The notes: a model not told the origin generated them from the letters alone. Positions 1 through 6,518 are shown, counted from the first letter of the stretch. The stretch: 7,370 nucleotides of DNA from Gammaproteobacteria bacterium (GCA_003476445.1 DMUF01000127.1:1-7370), one strand, 5' to 3'. Made by a program: numbers and translations.

Positions 1-383
1 CCGTGCACAACCAATAACCGGCGGCCATCGGCCGCTCGATGCACCGCGCGATTCACGAGTTCGAGATTGCCTAGCGTGATATCGGAGTACTTGCGCAGAA
101 ACTCGTCGTGGTTGCCAGTGACAAACACCACCCGCGTGCCGCGCTTCGCAAGTGTCAGGAATCGGCGCAGCACGTTGCTATGGCTTTGCGGCCAGTAGAG
201 CTGCGAGCGCAGACGCCAGCCGTCGATGATGTCGCCGACCAGATAGAGCTCGTCGCAGGAATGGCTTTTGAGGAAGGACAGAAGCTGATCCGCCTGACAG
301 CCGCGCGTCCCTAGGTGGATGTCAGAGAGAAAGATGGTTCGATAGTGAGTCTTGTCACCTTCGTTACGGAACACCTCGTCCAT
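1..383 (-). CDS. LpxH-like calcineurin-type metallophosphoesterase (COG2908 family), N-terminal part
   Basis: The first 127 residues are present; the gene runs off the left edge. Dinuclear-metal phosphoesterase motifs appear in order: SDIHLG (residues 20-25, Asp21 and His23), GDIIDGW (50-56, Asp51) and GNHDE (90-94, Asn91 and His92). The window ends at VVHG (His127), about where the next metal motif (HGD) begins. This is the family often annotated as UDP-2,3-diacylglucosamine diphosphatase. That enzyme hydrolyses the lipid A precursor to lipid X at the cytoplasmic face of the inner membrane. Many members are not proven LpxH, so I call only the family and assign no symbol. The start is the ATG at 381-383, preceded by AAGGA at 394-398 with a 10-base spacer. 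It lies 74 bases downstream of the dUTPase gene on the same strand, so the two may be co-transcribed. Confidence 0.88.
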   Translation of the reverse strand, partial: MDEVFRNEGDKTHYRTIFLSDIHLGTRGCQADQLLSFLKSHSCDELYLVGDIIDGWRLRSQLYWPQSHSNVLRRFLTLAKRGTRVVFVTGNHDEFLRKYSDITLGNLELVNRAVHRAADGRRLLVVH

Positions 384-393
384 GCAGCTACCG

Positions 394-398
394 TCCTT
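394..398 (-). promoter_or_regulatory. Shine-Dalgarno sequence of the metallophosphoesterase
   Basis: AAGGA read on the minus strand lies 10 bases before the ATG at 383. It supports that start. No convincing promoter is visible in the 74-base gap (384-457). Confidence 0.5.
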
Positions 399-457
399 AT
401 GGTTTGCATGACGATGACGTGGTTAGGTGATGATCCCGTGACGCGTGCGTGAACTAT

Positions 458-1111
458 TCATGAACCCTGCAGGGCGGCATAGCGCGCAGCGAGAGCGGTC
501 TGCAGCGCAGCGGGCACTTCGGACGGCGGGCAGGTGAGATCCGCGAGAAGTTCCACCAGGTGTTCATTGTCTTCGCGCCCGCCCCAGCGCTTGGGGTAGG
601 TGCCTTCGCGATAACCATGGGCAAGGCGAAAACTGTTCAGCACGTTCTTGCCTACGTAGAGGCTAAACAACTCCTCAAACGGGAGCGGCAACGCCACCAG
701 CAGCGCGACGAAGGGCTCCAGTAGAAACCGCTCTGCCGCGAGCGTTTCGAGCGCGAGGCGTTCAACGGATCGGCGAAACCCCTCGGGGTCGTGAGGGCGA
801 TCTGTTCCCACCGCCAGAATCGGCGCCAAGAGCGCGGGCGCGGTCTCGGGTGTGAGCGCACCGCTGCGCAGCAGATCACTCATTCCGAAATGCCAGATGT
901 CGACGATCTCGAGTTTGACCTGGCCGATATCCGGGCGCTGGTGCTTCCACCACTTCCAGCCGTAGTGATCCAGCAGCTCCGCGCATTCAACCCAAATAGC
1001 CCGGTAGAAGGCATATCCCTGCGCCTCCCACTGCGGGTGAACTTCCCTGTTATAAGAGGCCTGCATCGAGGCCATGGTCTCGACCATCGCCCACGCGCGT
1101 GGATGTTCCAT
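458..1111 (-). CDS. dUTP diphosphatase, dimeric all-alpha type (dUTPase_2, MazG-like superfamily)
   Basis: This 217-residue protein should hydrolyse dUTP to dUMP and pyrophosphate in the cytoplasm. That keeps uracil out of DNA and supplies dUMP for thymidylate synthesis. The all-alpha NTP pyrophosphatase signature EXXE...EXXD is intact: Glu42 and Glu45 in ECAELLDHYGWKWWK, then Glu68 and Asp71 in LEIVDIWHFG. The family's C-terminal nucleotide-binding block is also intact: YVGKNVLNSFR (152-162), GYREGTYPK (166-174) and GREDN (178-182). It belongs to the dimeric dUTPase family known from trypanosomatids, Campylobacter and some phages, not the trimeric Dut family. The ATG at 1109-1111 has AAGGG 7 bases upstream. 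Met9 and Met13 are possible alternative starts that would keep all motifs. It is transcribed divergently from the acyl-CoA dehydrogenase genes. I leave the symbol blank because dut usually means the trimeric enzyme. Confidence 0.93.
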   Translation of the reverse strand: MEHPRAWAMVETMASMQASYNREVHPQWEAQGYAFYRAIWVECAELLDHYGWKWWKHQRPDIGQVKLEIVDIWHFGMSDLLRSGALTPETAPALLAPILAVGTDRPHDPEGFRRSVERLALETLAAERFLLEPFVALLVALPLPFEELFSLYVGKNVLNSFRLAHGYREGTYPKRWGGREDNEHLVELLADLTCPPSEVPAALQTALAARYAALQGS

Positions 1112-1118
1112 GATCCTG

Positions 1119-1123
1119 CCCTT
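1119..1123 (-). promoter_or_regulatory. Shine-Dalgarno sequence of the dUTPase
   Basis: AAGGG read on the minus strand lies 7 bases before the ATG at 1111. It favours the first Met over the downstream candidates Met9 and Met13. Confidence 0.5.
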
Positions 1124-1252
1124 ACCACCTGAAGAGCTCCATTATGGCGCGCATGAGGCACGCACGCACGGGCGCCCGGCATGCCCCGGCTACACGAATT
1201 GCTGCATTGCTCCGCACGGACGAAAACGGGTAGATTCCAGACTCAAACTTCC

Positions 1253-1259
1253 GGGAGAG
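1253..1259 (+). promoter_or_regulatory. Ribosome binding site that fixes the start of the first acyl-CoA dehydrogenase
   Basis: GGGAGAG lies 6 bases before the ATG at 1266. The reading frame is open back to 1074, where it would overlap the dUTPase gene, so this site decides for 1266. Nearly the same sequence precedes the next gene. Confidence 0.7.
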
Positions 1260-1265
1260 CACGGC

Positions 1266-2456
1266 ATGGACCTGTCCTACGGTCCCGAGTACGACACCTT
1301 TCGCAGTGAGGTGCAGACCTTTCTCGCAGCGAACGCCTCTGCAGCGCCACGCGGCGAGGGGCTGCGGTCACCCAAGATGCTCAGCTGGCAGAAACGTCTG
1401 ATCGAGCACGGCTATGCCGCACGCACCATTCCCAAGGCATACGGCGGCTACGGTGCTGCGCCGGACATTCTGCAGTCCCGGATCATTGCGGAAGAGTTTG
1501 CGCGTGCCCAGATCAGTCAGGGCATGGGCGGACAAGGTATCTCGATGCTCGTTCCCACTCTGCTCGAGGTGGGCACCGAGGCGCAGAAAGAGCAGTTCAT
1601 TCGCCCCACCCTGCTTGGCGAGATGCTCTGGTGCCAGGGCTACTCTGAGCCCGGCGCGGGCAGTGACCTCGCCAGCCTGCGCACCAGCGCCGTGCTCGAC
1701 GGCGACGAATGGGTGGTGAACGGCCAGAAGATCTGGACCAGTACGGCGCACCTCGCCGACTGGATTTTCTGTCTCGTGCGCACAGAGCCCAATGCCCCGA
1801 AGCACAAGGGCATTTCTTTCCTGCTGTTCCGGATGGACACGCCGGGCATCGAGATCCGCCCGCTCGTCGACATGACGGGCAACGCCAACTTCAACGAGGT
1901 GTTCTTCACCGACGTGCGCGTGCCGAAAGATCAGGTTGTCGGTCGCCGGGGTGATGGCTGGCTCGTCGCCAACGCGATCCTGGGCCACGAGCGTGATTCG
2001 CTCGGCAATCCGGACGCAACGCTCGCGCGCTTCAACGCGCTGGCGGAGCTGATGAAAATCGAAACGCTGAACGGCCAGCGCCTGATCGATCACCCGGTCT
2101 ACCGCGACCGACTCATGACCCTGCAAGGGCGCATGATGGCGCTGCGCTACAACGATCTGCGCGTGCTATCAGCGCGCCTCAATCAGGCTGACGCCAGTCT
2201 GGCGCGCATGATCACGAAGCTCGAAGGAACCGAGCTGCGCCATGCCCTTGAAGGTCTTGCCATCGACATCATGGGCGAATTCGGTCTGGCCTACGGCGAT
2301 AACCCGCTGAAGCGCGACCATGGCTCCTGGCAATACCAGTACATGTATTTCCTCGGATTGATCATCGGCGGCGGAACGTCGCAAATTCAGAAAAATATCA
2401 TCAGCGAGCGGGGACTCGGCATGCCGAAGGAACCCAAGCTCGATCGCGCCGGCTGA
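1266..2456 (+). CDS. Acyl-CoA dehydrogenase, large (alpha-type) subunit of a probable heteromeric enzyme
   Basis: This 396-residue FAD flavoprotein should oxidise an acyl-CoA to the 2,3-enoyl-CoA and pass electrons to electron-transfer flavoprotein. YSEPGAGSDLAS (126-137) and NGQKIWTS (152-159) are the classical FAD and substrate-binding signatures of the middle domain. In the C-terminal helical domain the medium-chain-type catalytic Glu is missing: IIGGGTSQIQK (366-376) has Gly369 where most family members have Glu in E-G-T. Glu242 in the segment GHERDS lies where isovaleryl-CoA dehydrogenase carries its base, so it is the likely catalytic residue. Together with the second dehydrogenase 13 bases downstream, this resembles paired subunits such as FadE26/FadE27 or FadE28/FadE29 of mycobacterial cholesterol side-chain degradation, or Scd1A/Scd1B for bile acids. 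The substrate is not readable from sequence; a branched or bulky acyl-CoA is only an inference. Confidence 0.9.
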   Translation: MDLSYGPEYDTFRSEVQTFLAANASAAPRGEGLRSPKMLSWQKRLIEHGYAARTIPKAYGGYGAAPDILQSRIIAEEFARAQISQGMGGQGISMLVPTLLEVGTEAQKEQFIRPTLLGEMLWCQGYSEPGAGSDLASLRTSAVLDGDEWVVNGQKIWTSTAHLADWIFCLVRTEPNAPKHKGISFLLFRMDTPGIEIRPLVDMTGNANFNEVFFTDVRVPKDQVVGRRGDGWLVANAILGHERDSLGNPDATLARFNALAELMKIETLNGQRLIDHPVYRDRLMTLQGRMMALRYNDLRVLSARLNQADASLARMITKLEGTELRHALEGLAIDIMGEFGLAYGDNPLKRDHGSWQYQYMYFLGLIIGGGTSQIQKNIISERGLGMPKEPKLDRAG

Positions 2457-2458
2457 TA

Positions 2459-2466
2459 GGGAGAGG
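2459..2466 (+). promoter_or_regulatory. Ribosome binding site of the second acyl-CoA dehydrogenase
   Basis: GGGAGAGG ends 3 bases before the ATG at 2470; its GGGAG core is 6 bases away. It occupies most of the 13-base intergenic gap, which implies a shared transcript and balanced translation of the two subunits. Confidence 0.65.
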
Positions 2467-2469
2467 ACC

Positions 2470-3537
2470 ATGGAATTCGGACTGTCTCGCGAACAGACAC
2501 TCCTCACCGACAGCGTCGCGCGCTTCCTCAGCAAAGAAGCACCGCTCGATCGCGTGCGTCGCTTTGCCACGGAAGGTGATGACCGGGACATCTGGGCGGG
2601 ACTGGCGGAGCTCGGGGTTCCCGCACTGCTGGTACCCGAATCCGCGGGCGGGGTGGGTCTCGGGTGCCTTGATGCGGCACTGATCGCCGAGCAGCTTGGA
2701 TATCGCGCAACGCCAAGCCCCTTTCTCGGCACCGGGGTAGCCCTGCCGCTCGCAGCGCGCTGGGGCGGACGCATTGGCGATGAGCTCCTGGCGGCGGTTG
2801 CTGCCGGCGAACGCCGGGTTGGTGTCGCGCTTGCCAACGCCGTTGGACGTCGCGCAGACGCAACTCTCAGCAGCGCGGGCGGACGCCTCGACGGCATCGT
2901 GCACTTCGCCATGGATGCCGGAGCAGATGACTATCTCGTCGCGACCGACACGGGCGCGCTGTACCTGGTGGCTGCGGATGCGCCCGGGCTTTCGATCAAA
3001 GCCTTCGACACCATCGATCGTTCACGCCGCACAGCGGAGCTGCACTTTGCGGGCGTCACGGGCTCCCTGGTCGGCGACGATCCCGCGCTGGTCGCGCGGC
3101 TGCTCGACGCGCTGCGCGTCATGCTGGCAGCCGATACGCTCGGTGCCGCGCAGCAGATGCTCGATCAGTCCGTGGCCTACGCCAAACAGCGCGAACAGTT
3201 CAATCGACCCATCGCGACGTTTCAGGCGGTCAAGCACATGTGCGCCGACATGGCCGCCGCGCTCGAGCCGTGTCGCGCCATGATCTGGTATGCCGGGCAC
3301 GCGCTGGATCACATGCCGGACGAAGCCCACCTCGTCGCCTGTCACACGAAGGCGCACGTAGCGGAGGTCGGCAAAGCGGTCGCGAAAACATCCACCGAAG
3401 TTCACGGTGGCATGGGCTTCACCGATCTGGTCGGACTTCACTACTGGTTCAAACGGGTCGGCTACAACCGCCAGATGCTGGGAACCCCGGAAATGATGCG
3501 ACTCGAGGCAGCCCGGGCTCAGGGCTTAGCCGCCTGA
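2470..3537 (+). CDS. Acyl-CoA dehydrogenase, small (beta-type) subunit, probably without its own catalytic base
   Basis: This 355-residue protein has the acyl-CoA dehydrogenase fold. The N-terminal helical domain begins MEFGLSREQTLL, and the C-terminal domain has REQFNRPIATFQ (241-252) and EVHGGMGF (310-317). The middle domain is short and lacks the YSEPxAGSD type of substrate-binding signature seen in its neighbour. At the usual catalytic position the motif reads QMLGTPEMMR, with Leu337 in place of Glu. At the alternative helix position (LRVMLAAD, from Leu215) there is also no acid. This fits a beta subunit that contributes to FAD or CoA binding at the interface while the large subunit supplies the base, as in the FadE27 and FadE28 type. 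The ribosome binding site is strong. Its stop codon lies in the loop of a hairpin (3526-3547) just before lon. An inactive paralogue is possible, but the tight pairing argues against that. Confidence 0.88.
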   Translation: MEFGLSREQTLLTDSVARFLSKEAPLDRVRRFATEGDDRDIWAGLAELGVPALLVPESAGGVGLGCLDAALIAEQLGYRATPSPFLGTGVALPLAARWGGRIGDELLAAVAAGERRVGVALANAVGRRADATLSSAGGRLDGIVHFAMDAGADDYLVATDTGALYLVAADAPGLSIKAFDTIDRSRRTAELHFAGVTGSLVGDDPALVARLLDALRVMLAADTLGAAQQMLDQSVAYAKQREQFNRPIATFQAVKHMCADMAAALEPCRAMIWYAGHALDHMPDEAHLVACHTKAHVAEVGKAVAKTSTEVHGGMGFTDLVGLHYWFKRVGYNRQMLGTPEMMRLEAARAQGLAA

Positions 3538-3547
3538 CCGCGGCTGA
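3526..3547 (+). other. Hairpin enclosing the dehydrogenase stop codon, just upstream of lon
   Basis: AGCCGC (3528-3533) pairs perfectly with GCGGCT (3540-3545) around a 6-base loop that contains the TGA at 3535-3537. A T-G wobble and a T-A pair extend the stem to 8 pairs. There is no T-run, so it is not a Rho-independent terminator. Its position suggests a role in coupling lon translation to the upstream gene, or in mRNA processing. Confidence 0.45.
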
Positions 3548-3550
3548 CGA

Positions 3551-5887
3551 TTGACTCGCATGCCCACGCGTCGTTCTTCGCTACCGGTTCTGCCACTCAA
3601 GAATACAGTGGTCTATCCCGGGCTCGTGGTTCCGCTCGCCGTTGGGCGCCCCATGTCACTCGCCGCCGTAACGGCAGCCATGGAGCATGGTAACGAACTC
3701 ATTGCCGTTGCCCAGCGTGATCCGGAAGAAGATCAGCCGGCGCTCGCCGGCCTGCATCACGTGGGCACGCTTGTGCGTGTCACGCGGATGGAGAAGCGCG
3801 ATCAGGGCTCGCAGATCATCGTCGAAGGACTGCATCGAGTTACCCTCGCCCACGCCAAGACCCTGGATGGTCATCTGCGTGTCACGCCGCAGCTGCTCGA
3901 CGATCTAACCATCGCAGGGCTTGGCGCTGATCAGGATGCGGTCACGGCGCTGCTGCGAGAAAATCTGGCGCTCGCCGAACGCATTGCGCGTGTCATCGAT
4001 CCGGACAACGGTCAGCAGATCTATCAGCAGCTGGTGGGCTCCCTCGGCGATCCGATCGCCCAGATGTACCGCATCGCCTCGCTCGCAAATCTTTCTGCCG
4101 AACAGGAACAGGCGGTGCTCGAATGCGGCACGACACGCAGCCTGATGGAAGCGCTGCACCGGATCCTCACGCAGGAGCTGCGCGTCACCGAGCTTCGGCG
4201 TCAGATCGCGGAGCAGGCCCGCGAAGGCATGGACCAGCAGCAGCGCGAGCACCTGCTGCGGCAGCAAAAACGGGCAATCGAACAGGCGCTCGGGGAATCA
4301 GAAGACGAAGATCTGAAGGAACTGCGCGAGGCGCTCGACAAGGCAAAGCTGCCGGAATCCATCGCGCCCGAGATCGAACGCGAACTGAAACGGCTCTCCC
4401 GCCTGACGGCGAGCGCTGCTGATTATCAGGTCGCACGCGGTTACCTCGAACTCGTGGCGGAGCTCCCCTGGCATCAGCGCACCGAGGACAACCTGGATCT
4501 CGCCCACGCAGCAGGGGTGCTGGAGGCTGATCATTACGGGCTTGAAGAGATCAAGGAGCGCATTCTCGAGTCGCTTGCCGTTCTGCGCCTGAATCCCGCG
4601 GCCCAGGCGCCGATTCTCTGCCTTGTGGGCCCGCCGGGGGTGGGCAAGACCTCGCTCGGGCAGTCGATTGCGCGCGCCATGGGGCGCCGCTTCGAACGTA
4701 TCTCGCTCGGCGGCATGCACGACGAGGCCGAGCTGCGCGGACACCGCCGCACCTACGTCGGCGCCATGCCCGGACGAATTCTGCAGGGCGTGCGGCGCGC
4801 TGGCGTTACCAATCCGATCCTGATGCTTGATGAGATCGACAAACTTGGGCGCGATTTCAGGGGCGATCCGTCTGCCGCTCTGATGGAAATTCTGGATCCT
4901 GCGCAAAATCGCGAGTTCCGAGACAACTACCTGAATCTGCCCTACGACCTCTCCGGCGTGTTCTTCATCACCACCGCGAATACCCTCGAAGGTATTGCGC
5001 GACCGCTGCTCGACCGCATGGAGATTCTCGAGCTGACCGGATACAGCGACGAGGAGAAGCTCGCCATTGCCCGCCAGTATCTGGTGCCGCGCCAGCGCGA
5101 GCAGGCCGGACTGGACGCGGCACGCTTCAGCCTCACGGATGCCGCGCTGCTGTACGTAACTCGGCGCTACACGCGCGAAGCGGGGGTGCGCGAACTGGAG
5201 CGCACCATCGGACGGCTGGCACGTAAACGTGCGCGCCAGGTGGTTGGCGAGGCTTCATTCGCACCCGAGATCGATGTGGATTCCATCTCCACCCTGCTCG
5301 GGCCGGAGAAGTTCGTTCGTGACCCATTCCGCTCAACGTTGACGCCGGGGGTAGCCGCAGGGCTTGCCTGGACCGAAGTGGGCGGCGATGTGCTCTACGT
5401 CGAGGCGACACTCACCAGCAAGGAAGAAAAGGTCACCTTGACCGGCCATCTCGGTCAGGTGATGCAGGAATCCGCGCGGGCGGCACGCAGCTACCTGTGG
5501 TCCGCAGCAGAGTCGCTTGGCCTTGATCGCGCCGCCATCGAAAGCCAGGGCGTACACGTGCACGTACCCGAAGGCGCGGTCCCCAAGGATGGCCCGTCCG
5601 CCGGCGTCACCATGGCAACAGCGCTCGTGTCCGCCTATCGCCATATCCCGGTTCGACCCGACCTGGCCATGACGGGTGAGCTCACGCTCTCCGGCCTCGT
5701 GCTCCCCGTGGGCGGGATCAAGGAAAAGGTGCTGGCTGCTCACCGCGCCGGCATCCGTCAGGTCGTGCTGCCGCGGGATAACGCAGCAGATCTGGCTAAA
5801 CTGCCCGCGAGCGTACGTGACTCCATGGTCTTCACGCTGGCCGATCACCTGAATGACGTGCTTGCGGTCGCTTTTCCTACTGCCTGA
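3551..5887 (+). CDS. lon: ATP-dependent serine protease Lon (LonA type, endopeptidase La)
   Basis: This 778-residue cytoplasmic AAA+ protease degrades misfolded and regulatory proteins. The order is canonical: an N-terminal substrate-recognition domain from LPVLPLKNTVVYP, a helical coiled-coil region around 205-290, the AAA+ module with Walker A GPPGVGKT (360-367, Lys366) and Walker B LMLDEIDK (Asp427, Glu428), then the S16 peptidase domain. The catalytic dyad is Ser683 in PKDGPSAGV and Lys726 in GGIKEK, equivalent to E. coli Ser679 and Lys722. Length matches E. coli Lon (784). Numbering is from the TTG at 3551; an ATG at 3560 is equally plausible, and neither has a clear Shine-Dalgarno sequence. 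It follows the dehydrogenase pair by 13 bases, so co-transcription is likely. The usual clpX and hupB neighbours are absent, and no sigma-32-like promoter was seen. It may be a second Lon of this organism. Confidence 0.96.
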   Translation: MTRMPTRRSSLPVLPLKNTVVYPGLVVPLAVGRPMSLAAVTAAMEHGNELIAVAQRDPEEDQPALAGLHHVGTLVRVTRMEKRDQGSQIIVEGLHRVTLAHAKTLDGHLRVTPQLLDDLTIAGLGADQDAVTALLRENLALAERIARVIDPDNGQQIYQQLVGSLGDPIAQMYRIASLANLSAEQEQAVLECGTTRSLMEALHRILTQELRVTELRRQIAEQAREGMDQQQREHLLRQQKRAIEQALGESEDEDLKELREALDKAKLPESIAPEIERELKRLSRLTASAADYQVARGYLELVAELPWHQRTEDNLDLAHAAGVLEADHYGLEEIKERILESLAVLRLNPAAQAPILCLVGPPGVGKTSLGQSIARAMGRRFERISLGGMHDEAELRGHRRTYVGAMPGRILQGVRRAGVTNPILMLDEIDKLGRDFRGDPSAALMEILDPAQNREFRDNYLNLPYDLSGVFFITTANTLEGIARPLLDRMEILELTGYSDEEKLAIARQYLVPRQREQAGLDAARFSLTDAALLYVTRRYTREAGVRELERTIGRLARKRARQVVGEASFAPEIDVDSISTLLGPEKFVRDPFRSTLTPGVAAGLAWTEVGGDVLYVEATLTSKEEKVTLTGHLGQVMQESARAARSYLWSAAESLGLDRAAIESQGVHVHVPEGAVPKDGPSAGVTMATALVSAYRHIPVRPDLAMTGELTLSGLVLPVGGIKEKVLAAHRAGIRQVVLPRDNAADLAKLPASVRDSMVFTLADHLNDVLAVAFPTA

Positions 5888-5890
5888 TCC

Positions 5891-5959
5891 GCCAGCGCCC
5901 GCGCGGTGGGACGCTCTTCACTGACACACTCCGGGACCGCGCTGGCATTCACTGCCAGC
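5891..5959 (+). promoter_or_regulatory. Structured leader with competing inverted repeats before the pseudopilin gene
   Basis: GCTGGCA (5941-5947) and TGCCAGC (5953-5959) form a perfect 7-base-pair stem with a 5-base loop, ending one base before the ATG at 5961. The same left arm can pair with GCCAGCG (5891-5897) through CGCTGGC (5940-5946), so the two structures exclude each other. A third small hairpin (GCGCCC at 5895-5900 with GGGaCGC at 5908-5914) overlaps the distal arm. No conventional Shine-Dalgarno lies in the normal window. GGGA at 5933-5936 would come to about 5 bases from the ATG if the proximal hairpin were looped out. No T-run follows, so this is not a clear lon terminator. Confidence 0.4.
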
Positions 5960-5960
5960 C

Positions 5961-6518
5961 ATGCACATCCGTGGCATTACCCTGGTGGAGATTCTGGTCA
6001 CGCTCGTGATCGCCGCCGTGCTGCTCGGGCTCGGCATTCCTGGCGTCACCCAGCTGGTCGATGACAGTCGATCCCGAGCAGCCGTCAACCAGGTCGTAAT
6101 CGCCATCACCCTCGCTCGAAGTACAGCCGTCTCAGTGCGGCAGCCCACTCTGCTCTGTCCGGGAACCGGTCCGCAGTGTGGTGCCCGCGATACCTGGCAT
6201 CAGGGAGCGCTGCTCTTTCTCGACAGCAACGCGAACGGGCGGCAGGACCCGGAAGACACGCTGCTCAAGCGGCTGACCGGGTTCGACCAGGGTCGCCTTT
6301 ACTGGCGCGCATTTCGCAACCGAACCTTTCTGCGCTTCACGCCGCGCGGTTATACGGCATGGCAGAACGGCAGCTTCGTATATTGCCCTCTGCCCGGCAT
6401 AGCCAAAGGCGCCCGGATCGTGATCGTAAATTCGCAGGGGCGCACGCGAACCGGTCAGGACAGCAATCAGGATGGAATCGTGGAGGATGGGAGCGGAAGG
6501 CCAGCCGTCTGCCCCTGA
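5961..6518 (+). CDS. FimT/GspH-family type IV pseudopilin
   Basis: This 185-residue protein starts with a class III (prepilin) signal: a short basic leader MHIRG, cleavage expected after Gly5, then ITLVE with the conserved Glu at +5 and a hydrophobic helix to about residue 28. Prepilin peptidase would process and N-methylate it for assembly into a pilus or type II secretion pseudopilus. The globular part has four cysteines (66, 73, 142, 184), enough for two disulfides. It has two Asp/Asn-rich loops, DSNANGRQDPED (88-99) and DSNQDGIVEDG (167-177). The C-terminal segment carries GRTR (160-163), matching the GRxR motif reported for DNA-binding FimT of natural transformation. No other pilus gene is visible here, so FimT (DNA uptake, type IV pili) versus GspH (secretion) rests on that motif. 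The 5-residue leader is within the normal range. The stop codon sits in a hairpin loop. Confidence 0.88.
   Translation: MHIRGITLVEILVTLVIAAVLLGLGIPGVTQLVDDSRSRAAVNQVVIAITLARSTAVSVRQPTLLCPGTGPQCGARDTWHQGALLFLDSNANGRQDPEDTLLKRLTGFDQGRLYWRAFRNRTFLRFTPRGYTAWQNGSFVYCPLPGIAKGARIVIVNSQGRTRTGQDSNQDGIVEDGSGRPAVCP

Larger units (their letters stand above)
1112..1265. promoter_or_regulatory. Divergent intergenic region with candidate promoters for dUTPase and acyl-CoA dehydrogenase operon
   Basis: These 154 bases separate two divergent start codons, so both promoters should lie here or inside the genes. For the plus strand a weak sigma-70-like pair is visible: TTGCTC at 1207-1212 and TAGATT at 1231-1236, with an 18-base spacer. 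It would give a short leader ahead of the ribosome binding site at 1253. For the minus strand only a -10-like CATAAT is visible (complement of 1141-1146), with no -35 match. Two adjacent 8-base perfect palindromes, GGGCGCCC (1170-1177) and GGCATGCC (1178-1185), lie between the candidates and could be an operator. All of this is by eye. Confidence 0.3.

Noticed and set aside
1074..1265. N-terminal extension of the first acyl-CoA dehydrogenase frame back to 1074
   Set aside because: It would overlap the dUTPase gene, its sequence shows no family similarity, and a good ribosome binding site at 1253-1259 precedes the ATG at 1266, which gives the normal family N-terminus.
1368..2126. 252-residue open frame antisense to the first dehydrogenase
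   Set aside because: It lies wholly inside a well-supported gene, its protein shows no recognisable motif, and long antisense frames are expected in GC-rich codon-biased DNA.
2169..2912. 247-residue open frame antisense across the junction of the two dehydrogenases
   Set aside because: Low-complexity Arg, Ser and Pro-rich translation, no motif, and full overlap with two real genes and their intergenic ribosome site.
3400..3550. Heat-shock (sigma-32) promoter for lon
   Set aside because: No CTTGAA and CCCCAT-like pair with suitable spacing could be found by eye, so none is annotated.
4225..4270. CAG/GCAGCA-like repeat tract in lon
   Set aside because: It encodes a Gln-rich stretch of the normal coiled-coil region; codon repetition rather than a separate repeat element.
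4298..4906. 202-residue antisense frame within lon
   Set aside because: Shadow of the highly conserved AAA+ region; no motif of its own.
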